A stretch of 64,000 nt of DNA from Mixta sp. Marseille-Q2659 (GCF_940807255.1 NZ_CALNWY010000015.1:40493-104492), one strand, 5' to 3'. Positions 20,217 through 28,356 are shown, counted from the stretch's first letter. The notes: generated by a model from the letters alone, not told the origin. Numbers and translations: made by a program.

Positions 20217-20629
20217 ACAAAACCTATATGCTCGACACCTCTATCTGCTCGTTCATCATGCGCGCGCAGCCGGAAGCCGTACTGAAGCGCCTGGAGCAGG
20301 CGGTGCTGCGCAACCAGCGCATCGTTGTCTCGGCCATTACCTACTCCGAAATGCGCTTCGGCGCCACCGGCCCGAAGGCCTCGTCGCGCCACGTGCAGCT
20401 GGTCGATGAATTCTGCGCGCGCCTCGATGCCATCCTGCCCTGGGACCGCGCCGCGGTGGACGCCACTACGGACATCCGGGTCGCGCTGCGGCTGGCCGGT
20501 ACGCCGATCGGGCCGAATGACACGGCGATAGCCGGTCATGCTATTGCCGCCGGCGCTGTGCTGGTGACGAACAATGTGCGGGAGTTTGAGCGGGTACCGG
20601 GGCTGGTGCTGGAAGACTGGGCAAAATAA
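20213..20629 (+). CDS. vapC: VapC toxin, PIN-domain endoribonuclease
   Basis: A 138-residue PIN-domain protein starting with GTG that overlaps the vapB TGA (GTGA). It begins NKTYMLDTSICSFIMR; the acidic metal ligands are Asp8, Glu46 (YSEMRFGA) and the Asp of GPNDTAIAGHA, with TNNVREFERVPGL at the end, all typical of enterobacterial VapC, which cleaves initiator tRNA. The toxin is intact although its antitoxin frame is broken, so either the antitoxin error is technical or the toxin is silenced by poor coupling. Composition is more GC-rich than the fimbrial genes next to it. Confidence 0.92.
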   Translation: MNKTYMLDTSICSFIMRAQPEAVLKRLEQAVLRNQRIVVSAITYSEMRFGATGPKASSRHVQLVDEFCARLDAILPWDRAAVDATTDIRVALRLAGTPIGPNDTAIAGHAIAAGAVLVTNNVREFERVPGLVLEDWAK

Positions 20630-20647
20630 AGTGAAAGGACTTAAGGT

Positions 20648-20713
20648 ATGAGTGAACTGAAAATTAGTACGATGTTCTGCCCTGCGAATAGCCCCTATGA
20701 TTGGCCTTTATAA
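20648..20713 (+). CDS. Possible 21-residue peptide or gene remnant after vapC
   Basis: ATG at 20648 follows an AAGG stretch and opens 21 codons starting MSELKISTMFCPANSPYDWP, ending by overlapping the 3' end of the convergent chaperone gene. The conventional start and spacing suggest a truncated gene cut at the junction between the vapBC module and the fimbrial operon. No family is recognised. Confidence 0.25.
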   Translation: MSELKISTMFCPANSPYDWPL

Positions 20714-21442
20714 CTGGGAAGTATCATTTAAAATAGCACCACGTTCGTCTACATAGTAAAACTGGATGTGGCTTGCGCTGGTAACAGGTGCATTTCCCGG
20801 CAAAGCATAACGGCGCTGACTAAAAGGCGCGGTCATCATATCCATTTCCCGCTCAACATGACGCTCCGTTTTTCCATCACGAACAATAATGTCTGTAAAC
20901 GATATATACCAGGGAGTAGGGTTATCGCATTCGACATACCAGCGGTCGCCTTCCTGTACGGCCCGAAATTTAAGACGTGACGCCGCGTTCTCGGGTGCAG
21001 GAGAGAGATCGTTTGGGCGGTAAAATATTTTTAACTGCGTATTCATTGCCAGCTGCAGCCTGGATTGTTCAGGCATATTTTTACTCACGGGTGGGATTTC
21101 ATAGAGATTAATCCAGAATACGCTCTCGCGGTCCCGTGGCAAAGGCGACTGATTATAAACAATGCGTAGTCCCTGTATTCCCTCTGGCTGCAGGCGAAAC
21201 ACGGCAGGCAGCACGATGAAAGGTGTTCCCGCGTAGGCCGGGTTGCCGCTGCCGTCATCGACCCAGCTCTGCACAATGACGGGCCACGAGTTGGTATTGG
21301 CCAGCATCAGGCTGGTTTCGCGGGTCCCTTCGGTATATATCACCCGCGTCCCGCTGGCTATCAGCCCGGCATAAACGCGTAATGGCGCGAGGACAACGAT
21401 CAGTAGAAAAGCGATCCAGCCCGCGCGATAAACGCTGCTCAT
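20708..21442 (-). CDS. Periplasmic fimbrial chaperone (second of the operon)
   Basis: A 244-residue PapD-type chaperone: signal peptide (LLIVVLAPLRVYAG), then GLIASGTRVIYTEGTRETSL, the G1 donor-strand start, FRLQPEGIQGLRIVYN, the RESVFWINLYEIPP motif, and QLKIFYRP, all diagnostic. It holds pilin subunits until the usher takes them. Last gene of the operon; its ATG overlaps the stop of the adhesin gene (ATGA), so it is probably dedicated to that adhesin. It is a paralogue of the chaperone at 25379-26092. Confidence 0.9.
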   Translation of the reverse strand: MSSVYRAGWIAFLLIVVLAPLRVYAGLIASGTRVIYTEGTRETSLMLANTNSWPVIVQSWVDDGSGNPAYAGTPFIVLPAVFRLQPEGIQGLRIVYNQSPLPRDRESVFWINLYEIPPVSKNMPEQSRLQLAMNTQLKIFYRPNDLSPAPENAASRLKFRAVQEGDRWYVECDNPTPWYISFTDIIVRDGKTERHVEREMDMMTAPFSQRRYALPGNAPVTSASHIQFYYVDERGAILNDTSQL

Positions 21443-22806
21443 TGAATTTTCACCAGAACATAGGCTGTGGCATAGACTTTACCGGGAGTAACCGTCTGCC
21501 CGTCAAGTTTCTGTAGGGTAGCTAAAAATGTGCTGCTGTAATGCGTATATCCCGCCATAGTGCTTCCTGCGGTATTTGCCGCCTCCAGTACCGGATACCA
21601 TCCGGCATTTTCGCCACCGGGCGTGGTCAGAGATACCGTCCCCGGCTGGCCAACAAAATTCATTCTTTTTCCCTGCGCATTCTGCAAGGTAATCCCCACG
21701 CCCTTTGCCATGTTTTCGCCAAAATAATTATCAGAGAGCAGGTGCGTCACACCGCCGCTGCCGTTTACCAGCCCCAGCGTACTGGCCGCGCTATACGAGC
21801 CCGGAGATACCTGAATACCCAGCGCCGTCTGGCCTGCGGCGGTGCCTGACACCGCTGAATCACTGCATTCGATCTGCACGGTGAAACTGGCGCTGACGCT
21901 CCTCCCTTGTTCGAGCTCAGCGACGGAAACTGTCGGGAACAAAACCTGCGGCGTGGCATTACGCGCCACGCAGGTAGGAAGCGCATAGAGGGTATTCGCC
22001 AGCCTCATGCCGTAGCCAAAGCCATTGTCGGCGCCCCAGAAATCGAAGTGATAGGCGCTGTCTTCGCCAGCCAGATCGCGGCCGAAACGGAAAGTGACAT
22101 TACTGTCGCCGGAAAGCTGAATATAGGCATTGGGCTGAGTCTGGACGGTGTTTTGACAGTAATAGTTACGCCCCGTCGCAGAAGCATAGCCAATACCGAC
22201 GCCATCGGTATTGTTATTCCCACAGTAAGCCGATGCGGCGGACGTGCCCGGCAGGCTGCTGATCCGGTACAGTTCAGCAACCAGAGGCGGGATATCCTGA
22301 AGGCGGATCTGAATCTTACCCGTTGAGCTTGTGGCATATGAGGTGATGGGAACCTTCTGCCAGTGACGGGTCAGCGTGACGCCGGACATGCTTTGCCTGA
22401 TACCGACGTAAGCAAACCATGTGGCGTAGACGTCGCTCAAACCGTCAATTCCGCCTATATCATAAAAACCGCCGACGCGGTCATCGCCATTGGTGGCAAC
22501 CAAAAAATAGATATAGGGTAAATCTGCGGCATCGCATTCCCAGAGTACCGAAGCGCCGTTAGCTCCTCCCGTGGTGTAATTCGTGGGTGGCACCACAACG
22601 CTGGCCAGCTGCGTACCGACCGGCTGCAGATAAGTATCCGTCAGGTTAATTTTACCGAACGGGATTGGCGCAACATTGTAATCTTCGGTCTGGGTAACAC
22701 GGGTATTGGTACAGGTGGCACCAGCCGGGACGCTGGCAAGCGCCAGGCAGGCAAGCAGCAGGTTAAACAGGAAAGTCCGTCTTTTCATCATCATTGTCTT
22801 CATCAC
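21439..22806 (-). CDS. Fimbrial tip adhesin-like protein
   Basis: A 455-residue secreted protein with a signal peptide (FLFNLLLACLALASVPAGA) and cysteine-containing mature start ATCTNTRVTQ. The N-terminal half (about 30-270) looks like a receptor-binding domain, with paired cysteines near YCGNNNTDG and YYCQNTVQ. The C-terminal half (about 275-455) looks like a pilin domain beginning LPTCVARNATPQVLFPTVSV and ending in the donor-strand-accepting YATAYVLVKI. This two-domain plan is that of Yeh/Stc-type tip adhesins. It overlaps the usher stop by four bases. The ligand cannot be predicted. Confidence 0.75.
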   Translation of the reverse strand: MMKTMMMKRRTFLFNLLLACLALASVPAGATCTNTRVTQTEDYNVAPIPFGKINLTDTYLQPVGTQLASVVVPPTNYTTGGANGASVLWECDAADLPYIYFLVATNGDDRVGGFYDIGGIDGLSDVYATWFAYVGIRQSMSGVTLTRHWQKVPITSYATSSTGKIQIRLQDIPPLVAELYRISSLPGTSAASAYCGNNNTDGVGIGYASATGRNYYCQNTVQTQPNAYIQLSGDSNVTFRFGRDLAGEDSAYHFDFWGADNGFGYGMRLANTLYALPTCVARNATPQVLFPTVSVAELEQGRSVSASFTVQIECSDSAVSGTAAGQTALGIQVSPGSYSAASTLGLVNGSGGVTHLLSDNYFGENMAKGVGITLQNAQGKRMNFVGQPGTVSLTTPGGENAGWYPVLEAANTAGSTMAGYTHYSSTFLATLQKLDGQTVTPGKVYATAYVLVKIQ

Positions 22807-25379
22807 TGCGCATTACGCGTCTGTTGGCATACTGCGCTGAGTTTTGTCAGGGGCTGAGTGGTTTCTTTTTGGGTCATGCGGTAGGACAGATAACAGCGAT
22901 CCCGCTCGTCGTCTCCCCAACGAACGATCAGTTCTCCTTCAGGAAGCTCCGTACGTAAATACAGCTGCCCGTTCTGTCCGGCCATACCGATAATCGTCCC
23001 GTCCGGCCCGGTCACATCTGCCCCGAGCGGAACCGGCTCTCCATCTGGCAGGCGAGCCTGAATAAGCATGGCATGGCCTGTTCTGGTCCGGAATACAACC
23101 CTGACGGCGGCGCCTGCCACCGGCGCCACCCGGCGCTCGCTGTCGATCAGTTCCGCGTTGCCATCTATTCCCTGGGGATCGAGGGTTACCCTGCTGTAAC
23201 GATAGGGAGTGACGGAAGGAACCAGGGCGTAACCATGGCTGTCAATAACCGACTGGCCAGAGTTATAAACGCTTGCGCCTGAAGCGCCTTTAGCCTCGAC
23301 AAGCGCGAAGGTATCGCTCAGATAAGGTCCGAACGTCAGACCGCCAGAATGAATGGCGAGCCCCCCCTGCGCGTTACCCGACGCCTGCCAGTACCCCTCT
23401 CCCCGTGAGGCATTAAGCCCTATGCTGACATTGGGCAGCCGTTTCTGCAGGCTACCGTTTATCGTTGTCTGATGATACTGCTGGTCGCGCATCACCCCCA
23501 GGTTATAACTCAGCGTCTGGGCTTTATCGATCATGCCTGATGTATTGCTCTGAAACTGCTCCCTGCCACCGGAAGCGTGGGTCCAGGAGTTGCTCACAAT
23601 CTGAGTGTTATTTTTATTACTGGATCCCAGAGGAAAGGAGACGGAGACAGCGGTAACGGTTTCCTTGTGGCCAGCCTCATAGTTCCCGCCTGTGTGCTGG
23701 CGGGAAAGGGAAATATTGAAACTTATGCCGTTATTGAAGCTGTTGCTGTAACCCGCCTGCAGTTGCGTATCCCGGCTCCGGCCATCCCGGTAATTCTGAG
23801 TGGAACCTGAGAGATAAATATTTCCGTATGAACCAAAACCCTGGTTAAGAGAGATATCAAAGCGGGACTGTTGCTGCCAGGAGATTGAGGTCCAGCGATC
23901 GTGGCCGCCCATGGCTTTCCTTACCCCCAGAACATCACCGAGTTCGCGATAGCCCGAAGTCGAGTAACGATATCCCGCAAGCGTCACGGTGGTTGCCGTC
24001 GGCTGGAAGGTTTTACTGTAGGAAATGTGGGCCATATAGCCCTTCACATCATCGCCTTCCGGCATCCCCGCATGCGAGCCGGTAATATCCAGACCCAAAG
24101 CCCCAAAAGAAGAGGCATATACCCCACCGGCAATAACCGACTGGTAGTCATCCGCTATCCGCAGGCCCGTGTTGAGCGACAGGGCATTGCTCAGCCCGTA
24201 CTGCCAGGTGAAATCGCCGAACAGAGAGTTATCACCAGCATCGATAGTACGCCCGACGGCCAGCCCATAGCGTGAGATCCCCGGACGCATAGACTCCGGT
24301 ACGGCGGAAAACGGTACGCTGAACCGGCTTACGCTGCCGTCGGCACCCGTGACTTCGACATCCAGATCACCGCTATAGCTGGTCGGATAGAGATCGTTAA
24401 TATCAAACGGGCCGGGAGCAACCGTTGTCTGGTAAATCAGCCGTCCGTTCTGAGAGACAGTAACCTTCGACGTGCTGCCAGCCACCCCGCGAATGGCCGG
24501 GGCATACCCCCGCATGGAATCCGGCAACATTCTCTCATCGGTAGCCAGGCTTATCCCCTTATAGCTCAGACCTGAAAAAAGACGCCCGGTCGTGGTCAGT
24601 TCGCCAGCGGAGAGCTGGCTGTTAATTGCCGGCAGCGGGCGTTGTAGATACCGGCGGAGGGTATTCCAGTCTGTGCCCGAGTCGCGGTTCCACTGCACAT
24701 TCGATAACTGGCGGAACTGCCACATCCATATATTTATTCCTCCGTTCAAAGACAGCCAGCCGGAATCCAGATCCCGGGCGTTATTACCAGAGTAAGAGAC
24801 GTGATAATAGTTAGTGATGTAATTGATAAACCCCAGAGAGCTACCGGCCTCAAGTTCGCTGGGGTCAACATAGCCGCGCGGACGGATATTCATGTCAGCC
24901 TGCGGGATACTCAGTTCAAGCCGCAGCCGGGATGCGTCAAAGTGACTTCTGCTACCTTCGATCAGCGTGCTGAGAGGGAGACAGGCATTTTTCTCTTTTG
25001 CATCGGCAGGCAGGCCGCTCCGGGGCGCAATTCCGGCCACCGCCAGCTGGCCAGGTTTCAGGCACGGCTGTATCTGCCCCTTTTCCGTTTCACTGAAGGT
25101 AATATTATCGCTGCTGACGAATCCGCCATTCACATAGACATCAACTTTATAGTTACCCGGAGCAATATTTCCCGGTTTGCTCAGCCGCATAAGCGCGGTT
25201 TCACTGATCCGGCCTCCACGAAATAAGGCCGGATCAAAGATATAATCATTTTCTTCAGATATCCCGGGCGCTCCGGTAACATTTTCCCCGGAGGCAAACG
25301 TTGCGGAAGCGGGTATTAAAATTGTCAGGATAAATATCCTGATGCCTGACATGGGATATTCGCACAAATAAAAACGCAT
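22803..25379 (-). CDS. Outer-membrane fimbrial usher
   Basis: An 858-residue usher. The N-terminal periplasmic domain begins YIFDPALFRGG; then come a 24-strand barrel, a plug segment near residues 230-330 (PDSMRGYAPAIRGVAGSTSKVTVSQNG, PFDINDLYPTSYSGDLDVEV) and C-terminal domains. Usher signatures PGPFDINDL and DERMLPDSMRGYAP are clear. It assembles and secretes the pilus. The start codon overlaps the upstream chaperone stop (TAATG). MSGIRIF, nine residues inside, is an alternative start. Length is normal. Confidence 0.93.
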   Translation of the reverse strand: MRFYLCEYPMSGIRIFILTILIPASATFASGENVTGAPGISEENDYIFDPALFRGGRISETALMRLSKPGNIAPGNYKVDVYVNGGFVSSDNITFSETEKGQIQPCLKPGQLAVAGIAPRSGLPADAKEKNACLPLSTLIEGSRSHFDASRLRLELSIPQADMNIRPRGYVDPSELEAGSSLGFINYITNYYHVSYSGNNARDLDSGWLSLNGGINIWMWQFRQLSNVQWNRDSGTDWNTLRRYLQRPLPAINSQLSAGELTTTGRLFSGLSYKGISLATDERMLPDSMRGYAPAIRGVAGSTSKVTVSQNGRLIYQTTVAPGPFDINDLYPTSYSGDLDVEVTGADGSVSRFSVPFSAVPESMRPGISRYGLAVGRTIDAGDNSLFGDFTWQYGLSNALSLNTGLRIADDYQSVIAGGVYASSFGALGLDITGSHAGMPEGDDVKGYMAHISYSKTFQPTATTVTLAGYRYSTSGYRELGDVLGVRKAMGGHDRWTSISWQQQSRFDISLNQGFGSYGNIYLSGSTQNYRDGRSRDTQLQAGYSNSFNNGISFNISLSRQHTGGNYEAGHKETVTAVSVSFPLGSSNKNNTQIVSNSWTHASGGREQFQSNTSGMIDKAQTLSYNLGVMRDQQYHQTTINGSLQKRLPNVSIGLNASRGEGYWQASGNAQGGLAIHSGGLTFGPYLSDTFALVEAKGASGASVYNSGQSVIDSHGYALVPSVTPYRYSRVTLDPQGIDGNAELIDSERRVAPVAGAAVRVVFRTRTGHAMLIQARLPDGEPVPLGADVTGPDGTIIGMAGQNGQLYLRTELPEGELIVRWGDDERDRCYLSYRMTQKETTQPLTKLSAVCQQTRNAQ

Positions 25380-26092
25380 TACAGTCGACGCTCAGTCACA
25401 ATATCCACCCCGTAATCGTTAACGAGTATGAGGCGTAAAATTCCCGTGCTGATGTCTGTAATTTCTGACGGCGGGGTAAATACCATGCTGGATTTAGGCG
25501 AAATCATCACCCCTTCCGCAAGGCGAATTTCTTTTCCGTTACGGACAAGCGTAGCCCGACGAACAGAGGCATGATATTCGCTCTGGTTTACTATCCTGAT
25601 TTGCTTACCTTCCATTCTGAGGCTTATAAATTCTGATGTTTTTTCAGGATGACCGGACAACGCCGCCGGGCGGTAGAAAATTTTAACCCGATTAGTGATG
25701 GCAAAAATTAATTTATTCTGTTGCGCCGTTGCAGATTTTAATGACGGCAGCTGACTAAAACTAAAATAGAATACAGATTCCCGATCGCCTGGCAGCGGTT
25801 CACCGGAATAGGTCAAGCGGACAGACTGACCGCTATGAGGCTCCATACGAAAAACCGGCGGAGTGACAATAAACGGGGCAAAACCCTCCGGCGTTCCATT
25901 GTCAATCTGTACCTGTACAATATAAGACTGAGATTCGTGGTTGGTTAACTGGAGTGTTTTATCTTTGGCGCCTTCCGGATAAATAGTTCGCGTACCCGTT
26001 AATATCACGCCTGCATTTGCATAACCGGTAAAACCGAATATCAACAGAACAAACAATCGCAATATCAATCGCATCGGGGAAATATTCCGCAA
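25379..26092 (-). CDS. Periplasmic fimbrial chaperone (first of the operon)
   Basis: A 237-residue PapD-type chaperone with signal peptide (LILRLFVLLIFGFTGYANAG), VILTGTRTIYPEGAKDKTLQ, FRMEPHSGQSVRLTYSG, RESVFYFSFSQLP and RVKIFYRPAALSG. It lies directly between the major pilin and the usher, so it presumably serves the major subunit. It shares its frame order with the second chaperone but is clearly divergent, implying an old duplication. Confidence 0.92.
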   Translation of the reverse strand: MRNISPMRLILRLFVLLIFGFTGYANAGVILTGTRTIYPEGAKDKTLQLTNHESQSYIVQVQIDNGTPEGFAPFIVTPPVFRMEPHSGQSVRLTYSGEPLPGDRESVFYFSFSQLPSLKSATAQQNKLIFAITNRVKIFYRPAALSGHPEKTSEFISLRMEGKQIRIVNQSEYHASVRRATLVRNGKEIRLAEGVMISPKSSMVFTPPSEITDISTGILRLILVNDYGVDIVTERRL

Positions 26093-26163
26093 GATTATTT
26101 TAATATTAATATCGTTTATTTTTTAAAACACAGGCCGGGTATACGGCCTGTGTTTTTATAAAC

Positions 26164-26724
26164 TCAGAGGTAGCTCAGGGTATATTCCGCTACGGCAGTA
26201 ATCGCACCCGGCGTAGCAGAAGCGGCATCAATAACATAATATTGTGCCCCAAAAGAGTGGCTGGTTGAGGTTTGACCCTCGGCTAAAGAGAGGCCTGCAA
26301 CATCGGTTACCCCTGACAGCACGACAGGCGTTGTTCCGGCATCGGTGGTGGTCAGCTGGATACCATAACCGACCGCAGCATCAGTGGCTGCGCGGTTACC
26401 CAGCGTACCGCTGGCGCTGTCGACATCAAACCCCAGAAAACGGGTTTTAATCAGCTGAGGACCCTCGTCTGCCGCCGGGGCAGTACAGCCGCTGACTGTC
26501 ACGGTAAATGGCGTCAGCCCGGCGGTCTGTCCATTCGCCAGGTTTCTGCCAAAGTCAGCGGTAGAGACCGTCGGTAACAGAACAACAGAGTTTGTATCTC
26601 CATTGATGCTGACCGAGCAGGTCTGGCTGGTGACTTCGCCCTGGAATGTGACCGTCGGCGTTACCGCAAATGCAGACCCAGATAATGCTGCAAATGAAAA
26701 TAAAGTCAGTATTGATTTTTTAAT
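26164..26724 (-). CDS. Major fimbrial subunit, no standard start codon in frame (phase-variable candidate)
   Basis: On the minus strand an open frame of 186 codons reads IKKSILTLFSFAALSGSAFA (signal peptide), then VTPTVTFQGEVTSQTCSVSI, with the paired pilin cysteines (QTCS and SGCTA) and an aromatic C-terminus EYTLSYL. This is a complete type-1-like pilin, first gene of the operon, 71 bases before the chaperone. No ATG, GTG or TTG occurs in this frame upstream before a TGA; the codons before IKK lie in a 7-base tandem repeat. ATG 26502 would remove the signal peptide and first cysteine. Either translation depends on repeat number, or an ATT is used, or the start was lost. Start coordinate given is the ATT codon, for extent only. 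Confidence 0.7.
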   Translation of the reverse strand: MKKSILTLFSFAALSGSAFAVTPTVTFQGEVTSQTCSVSINGDTNSVVLLPTVSTADFGRNLANGQTAGLTPFTVTVSGCTAPAADEGPQLIKTRFLGFDVDSASGTLGNRAATDAAVGYGIQLTTTDAGTTPVVLSGVTDVAGLSLAEGQTSTSHSFGAQYYVIDAASATPGAITAVAEYTLSYL

Positions 26725-26761
26725 TGATGATTGATGATTGATGATTGATGATTGATGATTG
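26724..26761. repeat. Heptanucleotide tandem repeat at the pilin 5' end
   Basis: TTGATGA repeated five times plus TTG, with no mismatch (38 bases). On the coding minus strand it is AATCATC. It lies between a good ribosome-binding site with GTG (GTG at 26768-26770, AAGGGA eight bases before it) and the pilin signal peptide. As 7 is not a multiple of 3, unit changes alter the frame. With five units the GTG frame ends at TAA at the repeat end; with four or seven it enters the pilin. Confidence 0.9.
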
Positions 26762-26770
26762 TGTGATCAC

Positions 26771-27631
26771 TTTCCCTATCCCTTGTTTTTGATCTACATT
26801 GGATCCCGGGTATCTTCGGTAATTAGATTTCATTTCCTCAGAATACCAGATGCGCACCTGGTGGTACTGACACTTAGTCGTGATGAAAGCAATCTTACAT
26901 TGGTCCATTATGTAATGTTCCTCGTTATTCCTCATGAGAAATAACAATGGGGTACAATCACCACCTGGATATAATGCAAAATAATTCAGAAAGGCTCAAT
27001 TCAAATTTGTTTGAGAATTGACTCAAATCCTCTTCGGTACTTTATCATTCAATCCCGGAAGAATGTCTGGTCCGCATACAAATAGCATATTAATTCCCCT
27101 AAAAATATTACACATATCAATAACGGTAGCATAACATTTATGTCAAATTTATTTCCCTGTGACTCTTATTTCATCGTTTTTCCCTTATAGCAGATCCGGT
27201 AATGAAGTTTTTTATAATTTCTAATATACTTGTATCTCATTGATTATATTCAATTGTATTTGGAATTATGTGCAGTGGTTTTGTAAGTCAGCCTTAGTAG
27301 GCATTTTTAGCAAATAATTATAATGAATGGAAAAGCTTAAACACCCGTTACGATGACCTGTACTTATTTCGCAACAAAACCTTCAATCGAAAATATTTTA
27401 GTTTTTCTGACTGACTACCGGGTTTCACATTAACGCCTGTTTGTGGGAAATGACCGGCACCATAAAGATATTACGATTGAATACATTACTTCTGAGTAGA
27501 ATAAACAACTGGAAAACAACAGCAATTGTAGTTTTTTATAATCACAAATATGTCTTATTGATAATGGATTTTATTTATATAGAATCCGCGCCATTGGTGA
27601 AAATTAATATCAAGCGAGAGGTATTCAGGTG
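26771..27631. promoter_or_regulatory. AT-rich leader region upstream of the fimbrial operon
   Basis: These 861 bases are visibly AT-richer than their surroundings and have only short open frames without family resemblance (a 75-codon frame running into the repeat, and a 60-codon frame from 27450). The region must hold the fimbrial promoter and probably sites for AT-binding proteins such as H-NS. No fimS-like pair of inverted repeats was seen. Foreign origin is likely. Confidence 0.5.
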
Positions 27632-27930
27632 ATGACAAAAAACCGGGTCATTTACAGCAGTCGCTTTACGGCTACAGTATCGGAGATAATCTCCAGTATC
27701 GTATTTCCCCGACGCTGCTGATTAATACTCTCTCCGGCGTCAGTCTGCGTCTGAGACCCACCATGGCCCGACTGCTGCAGTATATTTTCAATCATGCCGG
27801 CAGCCGGATGATTGAAGACCGGGATATTATGGTTGAGGTTTTTGAGAATTACGGTCTGAAGTGCAGCAAGCAGCGCCTGTGGCTTACCGTAACCACCCTC
27901 AGGACCACAGCAAGTCTTTCGCGGAAATAA
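27632..27930 (+). pseudogene. Winged-helix transcriptional regulator, frameshifted and truncated
   Basis: A frame reads QSLYGYSIGDNLQYRISPTL, then SLRLRPTMARLLQYIFNH, DIMVEVFENYGLKCSKQRLW and LTVTTLR: a ToxR/CadC/OmpR-type winged-helix DNA-binding domain. It has no start of its own. ATG 27632, with an AGAGG site ten bases before it, lies in a different frame; one more A in the six-A run at 27637-27642 would join MTK to this frame (MTKKPGHLQQ). The domain ends with TAA at 27930, so only about 98 residues remain and any membrane or sensor part is missing. Divergent from the fimbrial operon, it may have been its regulator. Confidence 0.6.
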
Positions 27931-27984
27931 TCGCGGAGATGTTCTGTTTGTTCCCGCTCCGCGAGTCGCTGTATTTCCAGCCCA

Positions 27985-28099
27985 AGTAGAACGAAAACTC
28001 ACGTTAAGCAATGTTTACTGATCTTCCTGACCGTCGGTATATCCTTTTCTTATCTCGCCTTTTTGACCGCGGCAGATGGCGCTGGCAGCTTATAACAAT
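27985..28099 (+). repeat. 115-bp direct repeat, copy 2 (right edge of island)
   Basis: Same orientation as 19724-19839. The first bases coincide with a TAG that closes a short open frame after the regulator remnant. Homology ends after TATAACAAT. The copy lies about 390 bases past the glmS stop, a chromosomal site often used by Tn7-like elements, but not at the Tn7 insertion point itself. Confidence 0.9.
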
Positions 28100-28255
28100 A
28101 GCTCCGCTGTTTCATGCCAAAAAGCGTGTCAATTGAAGCCGATAAAAACGCGGGTTCGGAATGGTTATAACCTGTCCAGCAGAAGATGAAGAGCATGTTC
28201 GGAAGGTTAATCCCGGTTATCAAAGATTAGTGTTGTTGAAATAAACAATCAGCTG

Positions 28256-28356
28256 AAAGGTTCTTCCTGAGATCCTTTTTCTGGCGCGTAGTCCTTTGTA
28301 ATCGCATTACCAAAATCCCTTAACGTGAGTTTTCCTTCCTCTGAGCATCAGACCCC
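28256..28356 (+). other. Two ColE1/pMB1-like origin segments in permuted order
   Basis: 28309-28356 (ACCAAAATCCCTTAACGTGA through CATCAGACCCC) resembles, from memory, the complement of the same ColE1 flank seen at 19708, so it is inverted relative to that copy. 28256-28293 (AAAGGTTCTTCCTGAGATCC and onward to GGCGCGTAGTC) resembles the adjacent RNAII promoter segment, which in ColE1 follows rather than precedes the first piece. The surrounding 28100-28400 has no gene. It is a degraded replicon remnant or a dispersed repeat. Confidence 0.55.

Noticed and set aside
26164..26502. ATG at 26502 as the true pilin start
   Set aside because: It would remove the signal peptide and the first conserved cysteine; the product could not be exported or fold as a pilin.
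26724..26761. CRISPR-like array
   Set aside because: Seven-base units without spacers; a simple tandem repeat.
26720..26947. 75-codon minus-strand frame ending in the heptanucleotide repeat, as an independent gene
   Set aside because: No known family and its C-terminus is just the translated repeat. It is kept only as a possible upstream start for the pilin in other repeat states.
27441..27632. 63-codon plus-strand frame in the fimbrial leader
   Set aside because: Starts with TTG, no good ribosome-binding site, composition follows the AT-rich background and no family is recognised.
19708..28356. Functional plasmid origin or cloning-vector contamination
   Set aside because: Matches are short, diverged and in the wrong order; no complete RNAI/RNAII or rop. 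Genes on both sides are chromosomal.
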